A stretch of 64,000 nt of DNA. Origin: Syntrophobacteraceae bacterium. Lineage in GTDB: Bacteria; Desulfobacterota; Syntrophobacteria; Syntrophobacterales; Syntrophobacteraceae. A program made the translations under genes and the position numbers. The notes under the pieces were generated by a model. That model was not told the DNA's origin, did no database searches, and saw nothing but the letters and a program-made list of their open reading frames with translations. Position 1 is the first letter of the stretch. Every line of letters begins with the position of its first letter. Location: positions 29,915 to 93,914 of the forward strand of contig JARLHO010000139.1 in the NCBI GenBank assembly GCA_031292215.1. The letters are read 5' to 3'. Below, one piece after another: positions 1 to 8,754 of this stretch.

Positions 1-690
1 TTTTAGCGCGCAGCTTTTGATTATCTTCCAGATGCCCTGCCTGGAAAGACTCTCTCCCCGGGCATTGAGGAAGACTTCCCGGGCAAGGCCCTCATTTAAC
101 AATGGAGGTCGCCCGTTTTTTAAGTAGTACCGAAGGCTTTGCGCGGCAATTTCTCCCATCGGCACCAGCCGCTCTTTATCTCCCTTGCCACGCACGCGCA
201 CATAGCCGGGTTCCAGGGCGAGCTGGCTTATCTGCAGTTGGGCAACCTCACTCACCCTCAGACCGCACGCGTAGAGCAGTTCGAACATCGCCTTGTCTCT
301 GCCGCCAAGGGGCCGGGAGACATCCGGCTGGGCAAGTAGACTTTCGATTTGCGCCGCAGTCAAGGTCTTGGGCAACTGGGGCCCAAGTTTTGGGAAATGG
401 ACCAGTGACGATGGATTGGACTGGGTTAGCCCCTCTTTTAGCAAAAAGCCGAAAAAAGTGCGCAAGGCCGCCAGCCTGCGAGCACGCGATCGAGGGGAAA
501 AAGATGTCCCCATACTCTGAATATAGCCGCTTATGCTGTTTTGGGAAACTTCCCCCCAGTTTGAAACGGCTAAATCTTTCAGATAATTTTGGAAATGGGC
601 AAGATCGATGGAATAGGCCGAAATCGTGTTCGCGCTAAGTCCTCGCTCGACCGCAAGGTTACTGAGAAAAAGGTCGATTTCGTTTTCCAT
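1..690 (-). CDS. xerD: Tyrosine recombinase XerD, C-terminus cut by window edge
   Basis: Site-specific tyrosine recombinase that with XerC resolves chromosome dimers at dif. The reading frame is open from an ATG at 690 to the window edge, giving 230 of about 295 residues. The N-terminal SAM-like core-binding domain (ENEIDLFLSNLAVERGLS, residues 2-19, continuing to about 85) is followed by the catalytic domain. YACGLRVSE carries the first catalytic Arg, and GKGDKERLVP carries the beta-hairpin Lys. LSRQGIWKIIK lies just before the missing HxxR and Tyr motifs. The fixed XerC/D-like length and lack of phage neighbours argue for the housekeeping enzyme rather than a prophage integrase. XerC or an integron-type enzyme cannot be wholly excluded. 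Confidence 0.85.
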   Translation of the reverse strand, partial: MENEIDLFLSNLAVERGLSANTISAYSIDLAHFQNYLKDLAVSNWGEVSQNSISGYIQSMGTSFSPRSRARRLAALRTFFGFLLKEGLTQSNPSSLVHFPKLGPQLPKTLTAAQIESLLAQPDVSRPLGGRDKAMFELLYACGLRVSEVAQLQISQLALEPGYVRVRGKGDKERLVPMGEIAAQSLRYYLKNGRPPLLNEGLAREVFLNARGESLSRQGIWKIIKSCALK

Positions 691-770
691 TTCCGCTCCC
701 CGGGGGCGTCTGCTTCGAAAAGTTTTCTCGCGCGAAGGCGCGAAGACGGGAAGAAGGCCAAGAAGGCCAA

Positions 771-798
771 GGTGGGCTGCGCTGCGCTTAGCCCACCC
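771..798. repeat. GC-rich palindromic repeat, copy 1
   Basis: A hairpin with GTGGGCT/AGCCCAC arms lies between xerD and pycB. Its 21-nt core (774-794) occurs again as an exact reverse complement at 54001-54021, so it looks like a dispersed intergenic (REP-like) element. It could also act as a terminator, but no T-run follows. Confidence 0.55.
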
Positions 799-835
799 TA
801 CGCTCCCATTCACCCATTCACCTATTCACTACGCA

Positions 836-2482
836 CTATTCACTGCCTTTTTTGGTCTTGTAGCTCTGGAAGTGGTAGTCTACCAGAAATGAGGTCTGGA
901 CGCCGTCCGCAGTTTTGCGCGTCGATATGAGATCGATATTATGGGTCTTTCCGGCCTCGTCGGCAAAAGAGATTCGGGCGCCGTCGGCAAAACCTCCCTT
1001 ATGAAACCAGACCTCGGGTGGCAGGAGCCATGTCTGACCGAAGCGCTCTTCAAATTGTATGAAATCGAGAGCGTCTCGTGGAAATTGGACGTACAGGCAA
1101 AGCTCTTCATTTGTCGCGGGCCGTTTCAGCTTCGATTCGAGAAGAAGACGCCGGGCTTTTAGGTCTTCGTCGGCGATGTCCTGCAGACCGCCTTCCTCGA
1201 TGAGAATTTCCCGCCAGGACTTGCCGTCGGTCCTGCCGCTTTCGAGCACCTTCTTTAGAATCCATTCGGGCGGATCGTAGAATGGAAAAGGCCCGTATCG
1301 ACCGAGGAGCAGCCGTTTGAGATCGTCTGAGGGCTTTTCGTAGCGGCCGTTTAAAACGTTGCTCATGGCCGTTGACCAAAGGATCTGGCTGCCGGGAGTA
1401 ACGACCCAGATGTTGCCCAGCTCCTTTCGAACCTCGATCACTTCGTTTAACAGGTCGTGGGTGCGCTCCAGGAGGCCGGCTTTTTCGGCCTGTTCCATGG
1501 CCAGGCTCAGTGCGCCTCCCGGGAGCTTGTGTCTTTTTACGGTCGGATCGAACCCGTGAAAGGGGCCGGTGAATGCTTCATAGAGCCTTCGTTCGCGCTG
1601 CAGGATATCGGAGGCGTCCAGGATGGGGGGGATGCTGAGTCCCGGGGTTTTGAAGCCGTAATCGTTTAGGTTCTGAATAGCGGTGAGCGCCGGCGCCTGG
1701 CTGTAGATGCCCCCGTAGCCGTGATCGGAGACCTCGACGATTTTCACCCCTTCCTGCACCGCGGCCACGAGGCGGGCGAGGTCGTTGCCGTCCGTGTTGT
1801 GGCCGTGATAGCAGAGCAGCAGTTCGGGAAACCTTTTTCGGATGGCGCAAACCAGGCTTGCGATACGCGCCGGAGACCCCAGCGCCGAATGATTCTTTAT
1901 GCAAAGGATTATGTTTTCGCCAAGAAGCGATAACACCTCTTCGACTTTTTTGGCATAGTAATCATCGGTGTGTTCGCTCCCCGTGCTAAAGCAGATGCAC
2001 GGCATGAGAAGCTTGCCTGCCTCCTTTACCGCGTTTGCCGCCACGACCAGGTTGGGAATGTAGTTTAAAAAATCGTACATCCTCCAGACGTCGATGTATT
2101 TGGAAAGAAGCCTGACTGTCATTTCCACCACGTTATCGGGGTAAGGCCGGTAACCAAAGAGGTTTTTCCCCCGGCAAAGACCCTGGATAAGCGTGTTGGG
2201 CATGGCTTTTCGGACCAGCCGGAGCTTTTCGAACGGGTTTACCTGCTTTTTCATGAGATCCATGTGCACGGTGGCCCCGCCGAATATCTCGAAGGCGAAA
2301 TACCCCGTTGCGTCCCGATAGGGAGCGACCTTGAGGGTCGTCTGAGGCATGATCCGGCACATAAAGTCCGACTGGGAAAGGTCCCGCTCGTTGTTGGTAA
2401 GAAATACTCCGGGCGCGTTGCGCAGGAAATCGAGGATCTCCGCCGTCCGCATCTGTGGTGACACTCTTTGTCGCTCAGCCAT
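836..2482 (-). CDS. pycB: Pyruvate carboxylase-type carboxyltransferase subunit, no biotinyl domain
   Basis: 548-residue carboxyltransferase of the DRE-TIM/PYC_OADA family, which passes CO2 from carboxybiotin to pyruvate or a related keto acid. Seen: a degenerate entry motif (NNERDLSQSDF, about residue 30), FGGATVHMDLM (about 68), IDVWRMYDFLN (about 129), the lysine region IKNHSALG (about 195, where the carboxylated catalytic Lys of the family sits) and the metal-binding YHGHNTDGN (about 224). The usual C-terminal biotinyl motif (A/V-MKM) is absent and the protein ends in a Lys-rich tail. The start is chosen from GGAGC eight bases before ATG 2482. It lies 53 nt downstream of the biotin carboxylase, so the two are probably cotranscribed. 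The biotin carrier must be a separate protein. An oxaloacetate decarboxylase-like role is possible. Confidence 0.75.
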   Translation of the reverse strand: MAERQRVSPQMRTAEILDFLRNAPGVFLTNNERDLSQSDFMCRIMPQTTLKVAPYRDATGYFAFEIFGGATVHMDLMKKQVNPFEKLRLVRKAMPNTLIQGLCRGKNLFGYRPYPDNVVEMTVRLLSKYIDVWRMYDFLNYIPNLVVAANAVKEAGKLLMPCICFSTGSEHTDDYYAKKVEEVLSLLGENIILCIKNHSALGSPARIASLVCAIRKRFPELLLCYHGHNTDGNDLARLVAAVQEGVKIVEVSDHGYGGIYSQAPALTAIQNLNDYGFKTPGLSIPPILDASDILQRERRLYEAFTGPFHGFDPTVKRHKLPGGALSLAMEQAEKAGLLERTHDLLNEVIEVRKELGNIWVVTPGSQILWSTAMSNVLNGRYEKPSDDLKRLLLGRYGPFPFYDPPEWILKKVLESGRTDGKSWREILIEEGGLQDIADEDLKARRLLLESKLKRPATNEELCLYVQFPRDALDFIQFEERFGQTWLLPPEVWFHKGGFADGARISFADEAGKTHNIDLISTRKTADGVQTSFLVDYHFQSYKTKKGSE

Positions 2483-2535
2483 CTTGTAAAGCTCCTACAC
2501 GCTTTATCGAGTTTTTAACGGGTCTCCGCCGCCTA

Positions 2536-3969
2536 TCAGGCATAGGGGTTGTAGCCGTAGGCGTTTATCTCCGCCACCAGGCTGGCCAGTTTGCCCAGCG
2601 GGGGAACTTCTTCCTGATAGTCGAGAAGCCGTGGATGTGTTTCAATGTAAGACGTATCAAAGTCCATGTTTATAAAGTCGGGATCGGTCACGATCTGTTT
2701 GTAATACGGGATGGTGGTCTTTACGCCCGCGATGAGGAAGCTGTCAAGGGATCTGCGCAGACGGTCCACGGCTTCTTTCCAGGTAAAGCCGTAAACGGTG
2801 AGCTTGGACAACATCGAATCATAATATCGTGGAATTTCATACCCCTGGTAGACCGCGCCGTCGATTCGCGTCCCATGGCCGCCAGGGGACTGGTATATCT
2901 CGATAAGGCCCGGGTCGGGCATGAAATTGCACTTGGGGTCCTCGGCCGTTATCCTCAACTCGATGGCCGCCCCCCGAAACGTCACGTCGTCCTGGGTAAC
3001 CGAAAGGGGGCTTCCGGCGGCGACAAAAAGTTGTTCTCTAACGATATCTATGCCGGTAATCATTTCGGTTACCGTATGTTCCACCTGGATCCTGGTGTTA
3101 ACCTCGAGAAAATAATAGTTGTCGTTTGGGTCCAGCAAAAATTCCACCGTCCCCGCACTCAGATAGTTGCAGGCGCGGGCGGCCCTGACAGCGGTCTGGC
3201 AAATCTCTTCGGTTAGCTCTTCGGGCAGAAACGCCGGAGCTATTTCGATCATCTTTTGATGCCGTCTTTGTATCGAACAGTTCCTGGTCCCCAGGTGGAT
3301 GACATTTCCATGGCCGTCGGCCAGCACCTGGACCTCGATGTGCCGGGGGTTGGTCAGCCCCTTTTCAAGATAGACATCACCGTTTCCGAAGGCCATTTGG
3401 GCCTCCGAGCGGCCGATTTGGACAAACTTTTCCAGTTCGCCCATATTCTGAGCGGTCCTGATCCCTCGCCCTCCGCCTCCGGCAACCGCCTTTACCATGA
3501 TGGGGAAACGGTGTTTTTCGGCAAATCCGGTCGCAATCCTCTGGCCTTCCTCTCCCGGAGGCAGAACCGAGGTTCCGGGAATCGAGGGAATCCCAGCCTC
3601 CGTCATCACCCGGCGCGCTATCACCTTGCTGCCCATATCGATTATGACCTGCGGGGGAGGTCCCACAAAGACCAGGCCGGCTTCCGTGCACTGTTTGGAA
3701 AAATGGGGGTTTTCGGCAAGAAAACCATACCCGGGGTGTATGGCTTCGGCATGGGTTCTCTGGGCCGCCTGGATGATGCGTTCGATGTTTAGATAATCGC
3801 GCCTGGGGCCGCTCCCGATGCAGACGGCTTCATCGGCCCGCATGATGTGCATCGAAGTCTTGTCCGTTTCCTCGTAGACGGCCACGGTCTTTATTCCGAG
3901 TTCCTGGGCGGATCTCATAATGCGGATGGCTATCTCGCCCCTGTTTGCTACAAGCAGCTTTTTGAACAT
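2536..3969 (-). CDS. pycA: Biotin carboxylase subunit (pyruvate carboxylase subunit A)
   Basis: ATP-grasp biotin carboxylase, 477 residues, which carboxylates biotin with ATP and bicarbonate. N-terminal domain FKKLLVANRGEIAIRI, then the HPGYGFLAEN motif. The ATP-grasp glycine loop is AVAGGGGRGIR, and RHIEVQVLADGHGNVIHLG carries substrate-binding residues. The conserved catalytic segment is FLEVNTRIQVEHTVTEM. The ATG at 3969 is preceded by GGAGAG. A longer in-frame extension upstream has no family similarity and is left out. The C-terminus ends without a biotinyl domain, as expected for the split type. The partner is the carboxyltransferase directly downstream. Acetyl-CoA carboxylase AccC is the alternative, but the neighbour favours pyruvate carboxylase. 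Confidence 0.88.
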   Translation of the reverse strand: MFKKLLVANRGEIAIRIMRSAQELGIKTVAVYEETDKTSMHIMRADEAVCIGSGPRRDYLNIERIIQAAQRTHAEAIHPGYGFLAENPHFSKQCTEAGLVFVGPPPQVIIDMGSKVIARRVMTEAGIPSIPGTSVLPPGEEGQRIATGFAEKHRFPIMVKAVAGGGGRGIRTAQNMGELEKFVQIGRSEAQMAFGNGDVYLEKGLTNPRHIEVQVLADGHGNVIHLGTRNCSIQRRHQKMIEIAPAFLPEELTEEICQTAVRAARACNYLSAGTVEFLLDPNDNYYFLEVNTRIQVEHTVTEMITGIDIVREQLFVAAGSPLSVTQDDVTFRGAAIELRITAEDPKCNFMPDPGLIEIYQSPGGHGTRIDGAVYQGYEIPRYYDSMLSKLTVYGFTWKEAVDRLRRSLDSFLIAGVKTTIPYYKQIVTDPDFINMDFDTSYIETHPRLLDYQEEVPPLGKLASLVAEINAYGYNPYA

Positions 3970-4562
3970 CGCGCGCTCTCCGTTGCGGTTTGGTAAAGGG
4001 TGGGCCGCAAATTTTAGCGGACCCCACGGCAAAGGGAAAAAAGAATACTCAGGAGCGACAATAATTAAAAAATTCACAATGCGATGCCGTTTGCTCACAT
4101 GCTTCTCGCATTTTTTCACAATACTTAAATTTCATCGTCAGGGCGCCCGAGTCGTGAGGCGCTAGAAACCCTTGAACTTGATCGGGAACGGGGTGAATCG
4201 GCGCGCGTCGCCAGGGCCTCAGAACTAATAGATAAAACTCATTGGGGATGCAAGCAGTATATGCGAAGAAAGAAGGCGGGAAAAGAAAAAAGTAAACGGC
4301 AGGCAAGTATTGCGCGCCTCGTTTTGCGTTTACTTGGGGGGGACGGCTAACCTGCTCTGAAATGTAGCGGGAAGCAAGAAGGACAGCGTCCCCAATCTTT
4401 TGAAGGTTTGGGGGTGTGTCGAGCAAATCCCGTTTACAAAGGGGCGTGAATTGGCATCCGCCGTTTAGGTTACAGGGTAGCCCTTGGCGCAAACCTTTTG
4501 CCCGCCGCCCTCATTTTTTCTTTACATCGAAAAGCTAAAACAGTTATAAGGTTTCATCCTGC
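3970..4562. other. Intergenic stretch without a recognisable gene
   Basis: About 590 bases between pycA and tRNA-Trp. An open frame on the minus strand (4049-4492) has no family features, and its C-terminal part runs into the pycA leader. The part at about 4275-4480 has G/C-runs typical of decayed mobile or repetitive DNA, but I cannot name an element. Confidence 0.5.
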
Positions 4563-4639
4563 AGGCCAGTAGCTCTAACGGTTAGAGCATCGGACTCCAA
4601 ATCCGAGGGTTGGGGGTTCGAATCCCTCCTGGCCTGCCA
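4563..4639 (+). tRNA. tRNA-Trp (anticodon CCA)
   Basis: Complete cloverleaf. The acceptor stem is AGGCCAG paired with CTGGCCT, the D-stem GCTC/GAGC. The anticodon stem TCGGA/TCCGA has loop CTCCAAA with anticodon CCA at 4597-4599. The T-arm is GGGGG-TTCGAAT-CCCTC with one G.T pair. Discriminator G is followed by an encoded CCA end. The CCA anticodon reads UGG, hence tryptophan. Confidence 0.96.
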
Positions 4640-4906
4640 GGTAAAATCGAGGACTTAGCGGAATAGCCGTTAGGTCATTTTTTTCCTGCACGTCCTGTCC
4701 TTAAGTGCAATCTGAAGCCGTTTTTGCCCGTGAATCCTTCAAGCCTGGTAAATATGCTGGTCCATGTTCGAAATAACTTGTGGTGTGGCGATTTCGAGAA
4801 CAGGCGCCGCTATTGTGCGGTTATCTCTGCCCCAAAGTCGTTTTTTATCATACTGCTTCCGAACTGGGTTTAAACCGGAAAATAAAGGCAATTTGAGCTA
4901 TAATAA

Positions 4907-5647
4907 CTACTTGCCAGAGGCCACAATTGGCTGATACAAAGGGCTGCTGCAAGGTTCAAACCCCGCTGGCCAGGGCGCAACCAGACGGCAAAGTAATCTG
5001 AGTTGTAAGGGTGCCTGCCTATTAACTTGTTCGACCTTCATCGTGATCGTTTGCGGATCACAAAGCGAGATCAGTTTATGAACGTCGTCATCGAGATAGC
5101 GTGGACAATAGCCTACGATGGTCATAGGATCAGAAGTTCGCAAAGCTAAGGCCTTAAAATCGTAGCTGTTCTGCAGGTCATGCATAATAAAAAGCCTGCC
5201 GCCCGGGTCGAGACCATTCACTTTCTCGATGACATATTTATCAAGGTGGCTGATTCCATGGCTAAAAAATGAGATTTCGTAATTCCCATCCGCGGTCGGC
5301 GATGGGCAAGCGAACATTTCCAAGGAGTCTGTCGCACGAGCAGCTCCCGTGAGCGCAAGCATTTTTAATTGATTCTGTTCGCTCTTATCCATTTTGAGCC
5401 AAGAGAGGAAATCGTTGTATTCCGGCCTCGTTTTCGTGAGCAATCTATTACTGAAAAGTGGAAATAACTCCTCGGACTCGTAGACTTCTTCAAGTCGCTT
5501 CATTTTAGGAAAGGGTTCAAAAATTGATGATTCAGATGCTCCCCTAGTATATGAAAATCGATATAGTTTCCCATCGAAGCTCAGCATACCGACAGGAAGC
5601 CATTTTCTGGTACTTGGTTCCTGCCATGCCAAATACAATCTATTCAT
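4907..5647 (-). CDS. HIRAN-domain protein with HipA N-terminal-like segment
   Basis: 246 residues. The first ~85 resemble the N-terminal subdomain of HipA kinases (LYLAWQEPSTRKWLPVG, then LFPLFSNRLL and RPEYNDFLSWL). Residues ~148-200 form a HIRAN domain with the pattern GGRLFIMHDLQNSYDFKALAL ... VGYCPRYLDDD. HIRAN domains bind DNA ends or stalled forks in other proteins, and here they sit beside a HipA-like kinase. The start at 5647 overlaps the end of the kinase frame by 4 nt, which indicates translational coupling. GC is lower than in flanking housekeeping genes, suggesting transfer. The role is inferred: a HipS-like partner or antidote of the kinase. Confidence 0.7.
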   Translation of the reverse strand: MNRLYLAWQEPSTRKWLPVGMLSFDGKLYRFSYTRGASESSIFEPFPKMKRLEEVYESEELFPLFSNRLLTKTRPEYNDFLSWLKMDKSEQNQLKMLALTGAARATDSLEMFACPSPTADGNYEISFFSHGISHLDKYVIEKVNGLDPGGRLFIMHDLQNSYDFKALALRTSDPMTIVGYCPRYLDDDVHKLISLCDPQTITMKVEQVNRQAPLQLRLLCRLVAPWPAGFEPCSSPLYQPIVASGK

Positions 5648-6555
5648 CTTAATACCTCTCCCGCTTCCAGCATACGTTCCCGGTTCAATCTAAGCATCTC
5701 AAGAGCAAACCGTGTTTCCTCTGGTGAGATTAAGTCCATGCAGATCCTTTTAAAAATCGAATAATACTGAGCAACGGAGGTATCTCTAAGCTTGGCCAGC
5801 CATATCGGCGCAGCTTTGGGCCGCTTCTTGGCAGCCAGCCGGAACGCCTCAACCGTTGATATGCGCTTGCCTTCTTTATCAAAAAATGCCGATTTCGCCC
5901 TCTTTACGTATGCTGACATGTCTCTTTGTTTGTCTCTGGTTGTGAGTCTGTCGACTCTGTTTTTGTTGTTTTCCGCTGCTCCTAATGACGCCGCGTGATC
6001 AAACGTTGGAGCAAGGAATAGAGTTTTACCAGGCATCCAAATGATTCCCTAATTTTCGTGGTGCCGATCCTGATTTGCAATCAGCGCATCAAGCATTAGG
6101 TACCCCACAAAGATATCGAGCGCAGAGTTCAAATCTGCAGGAAAACCTTGTTGCATCGGCGGTTGTAGAGTGGGGATGCTCAGGATTGCCAAGACATTAG
6201 TAAGCATATATTGGTTTACCCCTCTGAGTTCCTTTCGGGGATAATTTCCAACATGAACCGAGAGAAGTTCGTTCCCAAGGATTAATCGTCCACCTGCGGG
6301 AACTACCGATCTTGTAACAACTCCGTTTATGCCGCGCCAAATGGCAAAGTGATAAGATGCATGTGGAATTTCCAACAAATTGCACAGCTCATCCGCGACT
6401 TTCTCAGTCCAGTTCTCGCCTGTATTTTCTCGTCCAACCTTGAAGAGCCGATTTGAATCAAACCAAAACTTATGCTTTGAACCTAGAGGCTCTGAGGTCT
6501 CCTGCTCGAATTCGGAAACATCAATAATATTGAATAAATTCGATACCAAGCCCAC
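5644..6555 (-). pseudogene. HipA-like serine/threonine kinase interrupted by an amber codon
   Basis: Two open segments in one frame (6555-6049 and 6048-5644) are separated only by a TAG at 6051-6049. The first ends in the HipA catalytic-loop signature DALIANQDRHHEN. The second continues with GIIWMPGKTLFLAPTFDHAASLG, which carries the metal-binding Asp of the kinase fold. Family members have Trp after HHEN, so a single TGG to TAG change explains the break. LGNELL (~residue 102) fits the P-loop-proximal region. The start is a GTG with a weak ribosome site and is uncertain. HipA-like kinases phosphorylate translation factors and cause dormancy; this copy should be inactive unless the amber is read through. 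Confidence 0.72.
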
Positions 6556-6608
6556 TTTCCACTAAATCGATCTCGAATCCTGTTCCCAATTATAGTTCTT
6601 TTTTATAT

Positions 6609-6953
6609 TTAGAGAATAGCATGTTCGGTAACCGAAGAGTACTGAAACGTGAAGCCTGGATCTGTATGATCGCTCAAGACCCCATAGTCAGGCACATCAA
6701 AATGAGATGGAATATCCGCTAAGTTCAAAATCTTGCGCTCCTGGAACCGACCAGTTCCCGGGGACAATATGCCATTGGAATCTCTGTTTTCCACCGTTTC
6801 TGGAATTGAATACATGGCAACGGACATATTCCGTCGCCTTGGGGTTGAGTCCGGAGCTGGTCGGGAGGAAAACGGATGCGGCAATAACTCCACTGCTTTC
6901 AGCGATCTATCATTTTGAAGGACACGGGTATGGGTTGATATTACTTGAGCCAT
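6609..6953 (-). CDS. Doubtful hypothetical protein upstream of the kinase
   Basis: 114-residue frame on the same strand as the HipA-like kinase, 53 nt upstream of it. I recognise no domain. There is no good ribosome-binding site before its start and composition is not strongly protein-like. It may be a real small partner of the kinase system or noncoding DNA; I lean to noncoding. Confidence 0.2.
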   Translation of the reverse strand: MAQVISTHTRVLQNDRSLKAVELLPHPFSSRPAPDSTPRRRNMSVAMYSIPETVENRDSNGILSPGTGRFQERKILNLADIPSHFDVPDYGVLSDHTDPGFTFQYSSVTEHAIL

Positions 6954-7001
6954 GGAAGATGCGGCGGCAGAAAATTATTTCTTCGGTTTTCCGTTTGCCC
7001 C

Positions 7002-8741
7002 TTATCTCCGTAGGGCTGGAAAATCCAGCATCGAAATAAACCTCCGGCTAAAATCGGGATGGGCCCCCAATTCCACCACCCGGATAATGGATGCGAGGCG
7101 CTCCATATCGCGCAGCATCTCCTGGCTGCGCACGACCAGGGCGGCGCCCGAAAGAGAGGAATTTCCAACGAAGGCGACCGGCCCCGAATAGTCCTGCGGC
7201 AGCAGTCCTATCCGTTTGAGGCTTTCAGGATTCAAGTGATAGCCAAAAGATCCGGCAACCGTTATCTGCTGGAGATCCGAGACGGAGCGGCCCGCTTCCC
7301 CCAGAAGCGTTAGAATGGCGGTTATCGCCGCCCCCTTCGCGAGCTGGACCTGGCGGATGTCCTTCTGGCTAATAAAGACATTTTCCGTAAGGAAGTAGCG
7401 GTCCCCCCGCAGCCTGTCGGAAAACCGCCCCGCGCCCGTGGTAAATGCCCCGCCCGGTGCGACCGCGCCGGTGCAAAGTAGAGCCGCGACAAGATCGACC
7501 AGGCCCGATCCGCAAATGCCTATGGGGGGCAAGGCTCCAATTGTGGTAAACCGCAGTTCCCCGTCGTCGCCAACCGTTACCGAGTCAATGGCTCCCGGGA
7601 CGGCCCGGCAGCCGCAGGAAATGTTCATGCCTTCAAGTGCTGGGCCCATCGCGCACGATGTTGCCACCAGCCGGTCCGGGCCCTCTATCAAGACGATTTC
7701 CCCGTTGGTCCCGATGTCGATAAACAGGGTGCAGGGGGGGGCGGACCGGTAATCGATAGCCGTTAGGCCCGCGATGATATCCGCGCCTACATAGGCTGCG
7801 GCCCCCGGCAAGAGTACGAGCCGTCCCTGCGGGGCTATCGGAAGGCCGAAGCGTTGCGCATCCAGGACGAGGGGCTTTAAAAATGCGGGGCGAAAAGGCG
7901 CAAGGGCCAAAGACAAGGGGTTTACGCCCGCCAGGATGTGGAGCATCGTGGAATTTCCGGCAGCGCTCATCAAATAGACCTGGTCCCGGCCCAAGTTCTG
8001 GCCAAGAGTTTGGTCCAGCATCGCCCCCAGCTCTTGTATGAGGGCTAAACGCAGGACCGAGAGGCCATCTCGCTCCCTGCGGCAATACTCTATGCGCGTG
8101 ATGACGTCGCCGCCGTAGGCCGTCTGGGGGTTTAGGGCCGAACTGCACCCGATGGTCTCTCCGGTATCCAGGTCGAACAGGCAAAGGGATAGACCCGTTG
8201 TCCCAACGTCCACTGCGGCCCCAAGGACCGGTTTGCCGTCGAATCGAACGTCGATGGCCTCGTCGCCAAAAAGGATGGCGGACGCATGATTGCTGTTTGC
8301 GTCCCAGCCGGCGATTTTATCTAGAAGCTGCGGGTCGCGAAGCCGAAAGGGAAGGGTTTCGGCATAGGGAACGGCGCTGCTATCCTTTTCGGGCAAAACG
8401 ACACGTTTTACGGGGCTCTCCAAGGCGACCTCGCGCAACCCGAAAGCGGATGCGGACTGAAGCCGCGTCCAGGAATCGCTAAGGGTAACGGCGATGTCGC
8501 CCGCGACTTTTGCCCTGCACGCCAGGCGGACCTTGTCTTCCTGCCCTTCCAGGAGTTTGCGCTCGATCTCGTCTGGCGGGCTCAACTCGCCGTGCGCGCT
8601 CACGCGACACTTGCCGCACACCCCGCGCCCGCCGCAGGTGGACTCGGCTTTCAATCCGCTCCGCCTGATGCACGACAGAAGGGTTTCCCCCTGCTCGGCC
8701 TCTACGGAAAATTTACCGCCGTTAAAGGTTACTTTCGGCAA
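7002..8741 (-). CDS. Corrinoid-reactivating 2Fe-2S/ASKHA ATPase (RACE protein, RACo-like)
   Basis: 579 residues. Plant-type 2Fe-2S ferredoxin domain at residues ~1-75 (STCGGRGVCGKCRV and RLACRA supply the cysteines). Then a linker, then a DUF4445/ASKHA ATPase domain (VDVGTTGLSLCLFDLDTGE, later LFIDIGTNGEIVL and AVPGAID). This is the architecture of proteins that use ATP to push low-potential electrons into inactive Co(II) corrinoid proteins, as RACo does for the corrinoid Fe-S protein. The start is a TTG at 8741 with GAGGAG five to six bases upstream, 14 nt after the DUF1638 stop; a farther ATG would overlap that gene. It is divergent from hgcAB with DUF1638 between. Which corrinoid protein it serves is inference; HgcA is a candidate. 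Confidence 0.85.
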   Translation of the reverse strand: MPKVTFNGGKFSVEAEQGETLLSCIRRSGLKAESTCGGRGVCGKCRVSAHGELSPPDEIERKLLEGQEDKVRLACRAKVAGDIAVTLSDSWTRLQSASAFGLREVALESPVKRVVLPEKDSSAVPYAETLPFRLRDPQLLDKIAGWDANSNHASAILFGDEAIDVRFDGKPVLGAAVDVGTTGLSLCLFDLDTGETIGCSSALNPQTAYGGDVITRIEYCRRERDGLSVLRLALIQELGAMLDQTLGQNLGRDQVYLMSAAGNSTMLHILAGVNPLSLALAPFRPAFLKPLVLDAQRFGLPIAPQGRLVLLPGAAAYVGADIIAGLTAIDYRSAPPCTLFIDIGTNGEIVLIEGPDRLVATSCAMGPALEGMNISCGCRAVPGAIDSVTVGDDGELRFTTIGALPPIGICGSGLVDLVAALLCTGAVAPGGAFTTGAGRFSDRLRGDRYFLTENVFISQKDIRQVQLAKGAAITAILTLLGEAGRSVSDLQQITVAGSFGYHLNPESLKRIGLLPQDYSGPVAFVGNSSLSGAALVVRSQEMLRDMERLASIIRVVELGAHPDFSRRFISMLDFPALRR

Positions 8742-8754
8742 TGGGCTCTCCTCT

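Noticed and set aside
4049..4492. 147-codon minus-strand frame
   Set aside because: No family features, overlaps the pycA leader, no ribosome site, skewed composition.
6049..6051. TAG in the HipA-like kinase as pyrrolysine
   Set aside because: The family has Trp at this position and TGG to TAG is one change. Nothing else in the window points to pyrrolysine use.
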